Positions 60,204-64,000 of a stretch of 64,000 nucleotides of DNA are shown here, piece by piece. The notes under the pieces were generated by a model. That model was not told the origin of the DNA. It saw only the letters and a list, made by a program, of their open reading frames with translations, and searched no databases. The position numbers and the translations under genes are program-made. The stretch is taken from the NCBI GenBank assembly GCA_902800365.1, contig CADCEF010000014.1:1-64000 (forward strand). The letters run 5' to 3'. The first letter of the stretch is position 1. Each line of letters begins with the position of its first letter. This DNA comes from an uncultured Prevotella sp. Its GTDB lineage: Bacteria > Bacteroidota > Bacteroidia > Bacteroidales > Bacteroidaceae.

Positions 60204-62696
60204 TTAACTATTCTTTTGGCGGCGGCGATAGGCCATAAACAGGGCGCCACCTACCACCAGTATCAAAATGCCGTAAGCCAGATAGGCGATGGTCTCAGTG
60301 GTATCTACCGACTTGGGGAAGAAGCTGAGAACCACCTCGTGTTTACCAGGCTTTACGTTGAGGGCACGCAGGATATAGTCTACCCTACCCAACTCAGCTG
60401 GCTCGCCATCGATGGTGGCTGTCCAACCAGGATAATAAATCTCAGAGAACACCACTACGCCACCCTTACCAGAATTAACATCGTAGGTAAGCTGGTTGGG
60501 CTCGTAGGTCTTGATGGTAACCATGCTCAGTGTGTCCTGAGCAACACCATCGCCAAGCTGAGCCTTGAATTTCTCATCAGCTACAGCCTCGTGGCGCAGA
60601 TTAATCTTGCCAACAGCCAGAATCTCTTCGTTAGCATTCTTGGCATAGCTAACCTTATCAACAAACCATGCGTTTCCAAATGCGTATGGGTTCTGCAGAG
60701 GAACGGTCTGGCCACCCTGAAGTGGGAAGATAAAGTAGCGAGTGTTGAGCATGTTGAGCACAGGACAGATGCTGTCGCCCTTAACCTGAGTCATGTCGCC
60801 ACCAGCCTCAGCCACAGCATTCATTGTGGCCTGCATCTCTGGTGAGATATACTGCTCTATCATCTCCTGATAGCGGCGCAGCTTGGCAGCATGATAGCCT
60901 CCGATGCTCTTATGATAATATGATGTCTCGTTCTCGTTGAAGGTGTTTGATGCGAGATTGAGCACGCGATAATCAAGTGTCTTGTCGCGCAGAATCAGTT
61001 CGTCAGTCTGCGACATCTGCTGTGGAGCCTCGCGCTCGCTCTGTGGCACAAACATATCGTCGTTAAGATAGCGTTTGTTTACTGTCCAGAGGTCTACCAG
61101 ACAGAGCACCAGGATGATGCCAACGCCATACTCCTTCTTCAGCTTTCCGAAGGTCATGGCCAACAGCACGCCTGTGCCAACCAGGATGATATAGAACGAA
61201 CGCATGGCGTCGCTGGTGAACACGGCCTTACGCATCTCAATAAGATTGCTTGTGAGTGGGGCGATATGCTCCTGAGGCAGTGTGCTTAGTGCGCGCATCT
61301 CGCTCGAAGAGATAAAGCTGTCGAAGAACAGAGATGGCATCATCGAGAACAACAGGGCGATACCGCCAGTCAACAGGAAGCTAATGCCCACGAACTTCAT
61401 TCGGGGTTTCATAAGCTCTGGCTCGTCGAGGAACTTCTTCAGAGCCATCATTGCCAACAGAGGTATTGTGAACTCAGCGATTACCAATATCGATGCCACA
61501 GTACGGAACTTAGAATACATGGGAACATAATCGAGGAAGAAGTCGGTGAATCCCATGAAGTTACGTCCCCACGATAGGAGTATCGACAGAATGGTGGCTG
61601 CAAGCAGAGCCCACTTCATTGGGCCCTTTACGATGAACAAGCCCAGAATGAAGAGCATCATGACGAATGCTCCAACATATACAGGACCGCTGGTTCCAGG
61701 CTGCTCGCCCCAATACTGACCTATCTGCTGATAGATGCTCTCGTAGTTAGGATCGGCCTTCTCCATGGCAATCTTACTCTCCGACATAGGCACTGATGCA
61801 CCACCCTTGGTGTTTGGAACAAGCAGAGTCCAGGTCTCGTCGATGCCATAGCTCCACTGAGTGATATAGTCGCGCTCCAGACCACTGTTGGTCTGATTGG
61901 CAGAGTTCTTCTTAACAAGCTCGCTCTTGCCACGCATTGACTCCTGACCATACTGCCATGTGTGGTAGATGGTACTCAGGTTGATGCACACACCAATGGC
62001 AGCACCTGCGATACTTACGCCAGTGGCCTTGGCAAAATGAACATACTGCTTATTGCGGATGGCATCTACCAGCCAAGCTATCACCATCGCAAGGATGATG
62101 AACAGATAGTAGTAGGTCATCTGCACGTGGTTGGCGTTAATCTCGAATGCAGTGAAAATGGCTGTGAGCAGGAATCCCCACAGATATTTGCCTCGATAGG
62201 CCAGCACAAGTCCTGCTATCAGTGGTGGCAGATAGGCCAAAGCCCACACCTTCCAGATGTGTCCTGCAGCGATGATGATAAGGAAATAGGTACTGAACGC
62301 CCATATTATGGAGCCTAATGCTGCCAGATGCTGACGGAAGTCGAACGCACGCAGCAGGATATAGAATCCCAGCAGATAGGCAAACACGTACCACACATTC
62401 TCAGGCAAGAACAGATGGTATATCTTTATCATCGCGCCAAGCTTATCGGTTGATTTGTATGATGGTGCCATCTGGTAGGTAGGCATACCTCCGAACAGGG
62501 CGTTAGTCCAACGACTGCGCTCGCCCGTCTTCTGCAGATACTCCACACTCTCCTGCCCTGCACCGCGTCCAGCAGATGCATCGTGACGATAAAGAATGCG
62601 CCCCTCGATATCAGCGGGGAAGAAATAAGCGAAGGCCAGAACGGCAAATAACAACACTGCCAACATATCGGGCAGCCATTTTTTCAGTAATGTCAT
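60204..62696 (-). CDS. YfhO-family polytopic membrane protein
   Basis: From ATG at 62696 the 830-residue protein has an N-terminal span, about a dozen spans between 80 and 560, and a soluble C-terminal domain (about 580-800) before a last span. PADIEGRILYRHDASAGRGAGQES and FGGMPTYQ near the N-terminus are typical of Bacteroidetes YfhO proteins, a GT-C-like fold family linked in some bacteria to glycosylation of teichoic acids. Here a glycan-modifying role is only inferred. The TTG 9 bases upstream is less likely as a start. Confidence 0.88.
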   Translation of the reverse strand: MTLLKKWLPDMLAVLLFAVLAFAYFFPADIEGRILYRHDASAGRGAGQESVEYLQKTGERSRWTNALFGGMPTYQMAPSYKSTDKLGAMIKIYHLFLPENVWYVFAYLLGFYILLRAFDFRQHLAALGSIIWAFSTYFLIIIAAGHIWKVWALAYLPPLIAGLVLAYRGKYLWGFLLTAIFTAFEINANHVQMTYYYLFIILAMVIAWLVDAIRNKQYVHFAKATGVSIAGAAIGVCINLSTIYHTWQYGQESMRGKSELVKKNSANQTNSGLERDYITQWSYGIDETWTLLVPNTKGGASVPMSESKIAMEKADPNYESIYQQIGQYWGEQPGTSGPVYVGAFVMMLFILGLFIVKGPMKWALLAATILSILLSWGRNFMGFTDFFLDYVPMYSKFRTVASILVIAEFTIPLLAMMALKKFLDEPELMKPRMKFVGISFLLTGGIALLFSMMPSLFFDSFISSSEMRALSTLPQEHIAPLTSNLIEMRKAVFTSDAMRSFYIILVGTGVLLAMTFGKLKKEYGVGIILVLCLVDLWTVNKRYLNDDMFVPQSEREAPQQMSQTDELILRDKTLDYRVLNLASNTFNENETSYYHKSIGGYHAAKLRRYQEMIEQYISPEMQATMNAVAEAGGDMTQVKGDSICPVLNMLNTRYFIFPLQGGQTVPLQNPYAFGNAWFVDKVSYAKNANEEILAVGKINLRHEAVADEKFKAQLGDGVAQDTLSMVTIKTYEPNQLTYDVNSGKGGVVVFSEIYYPGWTATIDGEPAELGRVDYILRALNVKPGKHEVVLSFFPKSVDTTETIAYLAYGILILVVGGALFMAYRRRQKNS

Positions 62697-62722
62697 AACT
62701 TGCAAATTATTTAATTTGCCTG

Positions 62723-62730
62723 CAAAATTA
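62723..62730 (-). promoter_or_regulatory. -7 element of the yfhO-like gene
   Basis: TAATTTTG on the minus strand, 26 bases before the ATG; no -33 box is seen. Confidence 0.4.
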
Positions 62731-62773
62731 AAAAAAATCCGTGTAATGAGCGTAATCCGTGCCTAAAAATTTG

Positions 62774-62781
62774 TATCTTTG
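62774..62781 (+). promoter_or_regulatory. -7 element of the SpoU methyltransferase gene
   Basis: TATCTTTG, 10 bases before the start codon at 62792; the -33 region instead holds a CGTAATCCGTG repeat word. Confidence 0.5.
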
Positions 62782-62791
62782 CAGCAAAAAT

Positions 62792-63538
62792 ATGGAAGAA
62801 ACGATAATTACAAGCGTACAGAACGCCAAAATAAAGCACGTTGTAGCCCTACAGCAGAAATCCTCACTCCGACGTGAGGAGGGGCTTTTTGTGGTTGAAG
62901 GTCAGCGCGAGATAGAGCACTGCAAGGCCTGTGGATACGAGGTGATTGAGGAGTATATCCGCGACGTAAACGTTACGCCACAGGTTTACGAGAAGATGGC
63001 CTATCGTGGCAGCACTGAGGGTCACATAGCCGTGGTGCGAAGCCAAGAGCACACATTGGCCAAGCTGCAATTAAAGGAGAATCCATTGATAGTGGTACTT
63101 GAGAGTGTTGAGAAGCCTGGCAACTTAGGAGCTATCCTGCGTAGTGCCGAGGCTGCTGGCATCGATGCGCTGATAGTGTGCGACCCGCTTACTGACATGT
63201 ACAATCCCAACGTGATTCGTGCCAGCATAGGTGGTGTGTTCTGCGTGCCTACAGCAGTGTGTACATCGCAGGAGTGTATCGCTTTCCTCAAGCAGCATGG
63301 CATAAAGATTCTTACAGCCCAGCTGCAGGACTCTTACGAGTATTACGACTACGACATGACTCAGGGCACAGCCATCGTGATGGGTACAGAGAGTACAGGC
63401 CTGACCAATCAGTGGCGCGAGGCTGCTGATGCTCACATCCGCATACCGATGTTGGGCCGACTTGATTCGCTGAACGTGAGTGTTTCAGCTGCCATCCTGA
63501 TGTACGAGGCAGTGCGCCAGAGGCAATGTAAAATGTAA
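62792..63538 (+). CDS. SpoU/TrmH-family RNA 2'-O-methyltransferase
   Basis: The 248-residue protein has a small N-terminal substrate-binding domain (about 1-95) and a SPOUT domain. Its three motifs are VLESVEKPGNLGAILRSAEAAG, IVMGTESTGLTNQW and IPMLGRLDSLNVSVSAAILMYE. It probably methylates a ribose in 23S rRNA or tRNA. The specific target is not readable. ATG at 62792 is preferred to the upstream frame, which begins before the promoter box. Confidence 0.9.
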   Translation: MEETIITSVQNAKIKHVVALQQKSSLRREEGLFVVEGQREIEHCKACGYEVIEEYIRDVNVTPQVYEKMAYRGSTEGHIAVVRSQEHTLAKLQLKENPLIVVLESVEKPGNLGAILRSAEAAGIDALIVCDPLTDMYNPNVIRASIGGVFCVPTAVCTSQECIAFLKQHGIKILTAQLQDSYEYYDYDMTQGTAIVMGTESTGLTNQWREAADAHIRIPMLGRLDSLNVSVSAAILMYEAVRQRQCKM

Positions 63539-63582
63539 AAATTCAAAAATGTAAAAATGTAAAAATTGTCAAATAGTCAAAT
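63536..63582 (+). repeat. AAAATGTAAAA-type repeat upstream of mtnN
   Basis: Several imperfect copies of ATGTAAAAATT fill the gap, followed by TCAAATAGTCAAAT. The same words occur at 24706-24740 and 31280-31324. Confidence 0.6.
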
Positions 63583-64000
63583 ATGAAGGTTGGAATGATA
63601 GTAGCGATGGATAAGGAGCTAAAGCAGCTGCGTCCATTATTTCCAGAAGATAAAGTGATTCTGCAGAAGAGTGGTATAGCCACCGTCAATGCCGCTATCC
63701 AGGCAGTAGAGATGATTCGTCAGTATAAGCCCGATGTGATTATCTCGAGTGGTTGCGCTGGTGGCAATGGCGACGACATCAACCTGCAGGACGTAGTGGT
63801 TAGCAGTGAGCTTACCTACCACGATGTGTATTGTGGCTACGCCATCGACGAGAGCACCATCTATGGTCAGGTGCAGGGCTTGCCAGCCCGCTATCAGGCC
63901 GACCCGTATCTGCTGGAGAAAGCCCAACTGACAGGTGCTAAACCAGGACTGATTGTGACAGGCGACTGGTTTGTGGATTCGAAAGAGAAGATGCGCGAGA
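63583..64000 (+). CDS. MtnN: 5'-methylthioadenosine/S-adenosylhomocysteine nucleosidase, partial
   Basis: The first 139 codons are present; the gene runs off the window. MKVGMIVAMDKELKQLRPLF, then SGIATVNAAIQAV and ISSGCAGG are the MtnN/Pfs start. DVVVSSELTYHDVYC holds the substrate-site region. It would recycle MTA and SAH. It lies 44 bases after the SpoU gene, probably in one transcript. Confidence 0.85.
   Translation, partial: MKVGMIVAMDKELKQLRPLFPEDKVILQKSGIATVNAAIQAVEMIRQYKPDVIISSGCAGGNGDDINLQDVVVSSELTYHDVYCGYAIDESTIYGQVQGLPARYQADPYLLEKAQLTGAKPGLIVTGDWFVDSKEKMRE

Overview
The window looks like a chromosomal segment of a Prevotella-type member of the Bacteroidales. The support is indirect, since no 16S gene is in view. 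Promoters follow the Bacteroidetes pattern TTTG-N19/20-TAnnTTTG. Marker genes typical of the group are present: Fkp-type fucokinase/GDP-fucose pyrophosphorylase, a MurF-alanine racemase fusion, DUF4492-cydAB, a smalltalk peptide with Bacteroidetes HU-like proteins, and a VirE_N/DUF3987 primase-like protein.

Layout. 1-3.9 kb: a promoter and boxA-like leader running off the left edge, a BI-1 membrane protein, and lutABC (lactate oxidation). 3.9-11.7 kb: one ten-gene minus-strand operon with 4-bp overlaps running MATE exporter, cytidylate-kinase-like protein, phosphoesterase, small membrane protein, RfbB, sigma-region-4-like protein, PurT, FdtA-like isomerase, FemAB/GNAT acyltransferase, DegT aminotransferase. 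Part of it should make a dTDP-3-amino-3,6-dideoxyhexose. 11.7-18.4 kb: secreted subtilase, XseAB, IlvE, DUF805, TrmB, Mrp. 18.5-24.3 kb: five-gene exporter operon (coiled-coil anchor, TolC, HlyD, two ABC-2 permeases). 24.4-30.8 kb: DUF4492-CydAB, TlpA-like lipoprotein, sodium/solute symporter, porin.

30.8-53.6 kb is an accessory region. Its left part is a block of minus-strand genes of mostly unknown function around a VirE_N/DUF3987 protein and an M15 peptidase. At 37.6-50 kb lies a visibly A+T-richer defence cassette: SNF2-type helicase with a C-terminal DUF3883 domain, DUF1156 DNA methyltransferase, and a DUF499 ATPase whose N-terminus looks like a Swt1-type HEPN domain with an intact R-x4-H motif. 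A separate HTH-phospholipase D-like gene lies downstream. The cassette is bracketed by RNA-like elements: a highly foldable leader of about 290 nt, a divergent short RNA with its own promoter and terminator, and a roughly 425-nt apparently noncoding transcript unit between the ATPase and the PLD gene. Three perfect copies of a 26-bp repeat (31.3, 50.07 and 50.26 kb) bracket the region, and two of them form an inverted pair around an A/T-only tract. Two tandem HU-like genes, both broken at the same place, a smalltalk peptide and gene remnants follow.

53.6-64 kb returns to core genes: DUF3467, MurF-Alr, GSCFA protein, Fkp, YfhO-like protein, SpoU methyltransferase, and MtnN (cut by the window end). 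Small repeat families recur between genes and appear to have entered several conserved coding sequences in frame.
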